Source: Rouxiella silvae
Lineage (GTDB): Bacteria; Pseudomonadota; Gammaproteobacteria; Enterobacterales; Enterobacteriaceae
DNA length: 64,000 nucleotides
Reading direction: 5' to 3'
Assembly (NCBI RefSeq): GCF_002093625.1
Contig: NZ_MRWD01000013.1
Span: 31,144-95,143, forward strand
Each line of letters opens with the position of its first letter. The stretch's first letter is position 1. The notes under the pieces are model-generated. The model did no database searches. It was not told where the DNA came from and saw nothing but the letters and a program-made list of their open reading frames with translations. Below are positions 59,324 to 64,000 of this stretch, piece by piece. The position numbers and the translations under genes are program-made.

Positions 59324-59716
59324 TTGACTCTGCGATACAGTATTTTGGTCACCGGAGCGCCCTACGGCACCCAGCAGGCCAGCGCTGCCTATCAGTTTGC
59401 GTTGGCGCTGCTTGCTCGCGGTCATAAACTTGAAAGCGTTTTCTTCTATCGTGAAGGGGTGCTTAATGGCAACCAGCTTAGCTCACCGGCGTCGGACGAG
59501 TTTGATCTGGTGCGCGCCTGGCAACGGCTGGCGATGTCTCATCAGGTTGAACTGAACGTTTGCGTAGCCGCGGCTCTGCGACGAGGCATTATTGACCAAG
59601 ATGAAGCCGCTAACCGCGATGACATCAACGCAAATCTACAGGCCGGCTTCTCGTTAACCGGATTAGGTAGCTTGGCGGAAGCCACGCTTCGCAGCGATCG
59701 TCTGGTACAGTTTTAA
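59324..59716 (+). CDS. tusD: TusD, sulfurtransferase subunit for tRNA 2-thiouridine
   Basis: Part of the TusBCD sulfur relay for mnm5s2U34 in tRNA. 130 residues with the active-site cysteine in [11 protein letters not shown]. Start is TTG 59324, two bases after yheO, with AACTAAGG just upstream; CTG 59330 is another option. E. coli TusD has 128 residues and starts MRFAIVVTG. Confidence 0.93.
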   Translation: MTLRYSILVTGAPYGTQQASAAYQFALALLARGHKLESVFFYREGVLNGNQLSSPASDEFDLVRAWQRLAMSHQVELNVCVAAALRRGIIDQDEAANRDDINANLQAGFSLTGLGSLAEATLRSDRLVQF

Positions 59717-59737
59717 CCGGTCGCAACGGACAGAATT

Positions 59738-60115
59738 ATGAAGGCAGAAATCGAAGCAAAAAAAGTGGCTTTTGTTTTTTCACAGGGACCGCACGGGACT
59801 TCGGCGGGCCGGGAAGGGTTAGATGCGCTGCTCGCTACGTCGGCATTATCCGAAAATATCGGCGTGTTTTTTGTGGCGGATGGCGTTTTACAGCTTTTAC
59901 CCGGCCAGCAGCCAGAAAAAATTTTAGCGCGTAATTATATTGCGACTTACGGTGTTTTACCGCTTTATGACGTGGAAAAGTGTTTTCTCTGTAAGGCTTC
60001 CGCGAGTGATCGAGGACTGGCTGAATTCGACGATTGGGTGCTCGACGTCGAGACACTTTCGCCTGAACTTCTTCGCCAGAAACTGTCAAATTATCAGGTA
60101 ATACTCACATTTTAA
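59738..60115 (+). CDS. tusC: TusC, sulfur relay subunit
   Basis: 125 residues, DsrF-like; core [26 protein letters not shown] matches E. coli TusC (119 residues), with a short N-terminal extension. Member of the TusB2C2D2 hexamer. Starts 21 bases after tusD. Confidence 0.92.
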   Translation: MKAEIEAKKVAFVFSQGPHGTSAGREGLDALLATSALSENIGVFFVADGVLQLLPGQQPEKILARNYIATYGVLPLYDVEKCFLCKASASDRGLAEFDDWVLDVETLSPELLRQKLSNYQVILTF

Positions 60116-60128
60116 TCAGAGATAGAAG

Positions 60129-60416
60129 ATGCTTTTTACCTTGGCCCATTCTCCTCAACAGTGTGATCTTGCAGCACTTATCCGCTTGATAAGCCCTTCT
60201 GACGCCTTGCTGTTAATGCAGGATGGAGTCACGGCGGCACTTGAAAATAGTCTGGCACAGTCCCATATATCTGTTCTGAGTTGCTCGGTTTATGTGCTCA
60301 GCGAGGATCTGCAGGCTAGAGGTTTGGTTGGTCAAATTTCACACAAAGTGACGCCAATCGACTATACTGGATTCGTTGATTTAACCGAGAAGCACACTCA
60401 GCACGTTGCGTGGTGA
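60129..60416 (+). CDS. tusB: TusB, sulfur relay subunit
   Basis: 95 residues, DsrH-like: MLFTLAHSPQQCDLAALIRL, LLLMQDGVTAAL, and VDLTEKHTQHVAW at the C-terminus as in E. coli TusB. Last of the tusDCB set, followed by the str promoter. Confidence 0.92.
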   Translation: MLFTLAHSPQQCDLAALIRLISPSDALLLMQDGVTAALENSLAQSHISVLSCSVYVLSEDLQARGLVGQISHKVTPIDYTGFVDLTEKHTQHVAW

Positions 60417-60439
60417 TTTCGCGAAATGCTGTATATTTC

Positions 60440-60933
<494 letters not shown>

Positions 60934-61014
60934 TGGTTCTCCGTTAAGTAAGGCCAAACATTTTCACATTACTGTCAAAATAAACTCATAGAGTTTTGGA
61001 CAATCCTGAATTAA

Positions 61015-63828
<2,814 letters not shown>

Positions 63829-63853
63829 GCCTAGGTTTTAACACAATGATCCC

Positions 63854-64000
<147 letters not shown>

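Overview
The window is chromosomal DNA of a gram-negative gammaproteobacterium of the order Enterobacterales. Nearly every core gene product matches its Escherichia coli K-12 counterpart as I remember it, and the backbone order is the K-12 order: igaA, nudE, mrcA, hofMNOPQ, aroK, aroB, damX, dam, rpe, gph, trpS, then nirBD-cysG, ppiA, yhfG-fic, pabA, argD, yhfK, crp, yhfA, prkB, yheU, yheT, yheS, kefGB, yheV, slyD, slyX, fkpA, yheO, tusDCB, rpsL, rpsG, fusA, tufA. Gene content suggests a Yersiniaceae-like member (Rahnella, Rouxiella, Ewingella or Serratia type), but this genus-level guess is weak. Both edges cut genes: igaA at the left and tufA at the right.

Layout. 1-15.7 kb: envelope stress control (igaA), peptidoglycan synthesis (mrcA), a pilus-like DNA-uptake operon (hofM, hofN, a fused hofO-hofP, hofQ), and the shikimate/Dam operon down to trpS. 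15.9-21.0 kb: accessory block with a DHA2-type exporter divergent from an ArsR-like regulator, then a lipoprotein plus TpsB outer-membrane transporter pair. 21.3-25.2 kb: nitrite reductase operon nirB-nirD with a shortened cysG, no nirC, and a well-preserved FNR/NarL promoter. 25.3-36.3 kb: codA, ppiA, a yjgR-like ATPase, the FicA/Fic module, pabA, argD behind two ARG boxes, yhfK, crp, yhfA, prkB. 36.5-45.8 kb: a roughly 9 kb catabolic island between prkB and yheU (creatininase-like enzyme, LysR regulator, Tat-exported BMP-type binding protein, ABC transporter, cupin, isochorismatase-like hydrolase, TRZ/ATZ-type amidohydrolase), probably for uptake and breakdown of an N-rich heterocycle. 45.8-56 kb: yheUT, a LysE-type exporter, tauABCD for taurine sulfur, yheS, and the glutathione-gated K+ efflux pair kefGB. 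56-64 kb: slyD, slyX, fkpA, yheO, tusDCB and the str operon.

Points worth most attention. (1) cysG keeps its first about 17 codons but has lost the whole siroheme dehydrogenase/ferrochelatase half. (2) A Gly/Thr/Ser-rich lipoprotein without a TPS domain is paired with a TpsB transporter, the best candidate for a little-described secretion system. (3) hofO and hofP are one reading frame. (4) kefB appears to start at an ATC codon. (5) The rpsG-fusA spacer carries two tetraloop-capped hairpins. (6) The 36.5-45.8 kb catabolic island has no evident known substrate.

All family assignments and comparisons with E. coli rest on recall of those proteins; no database search was run.
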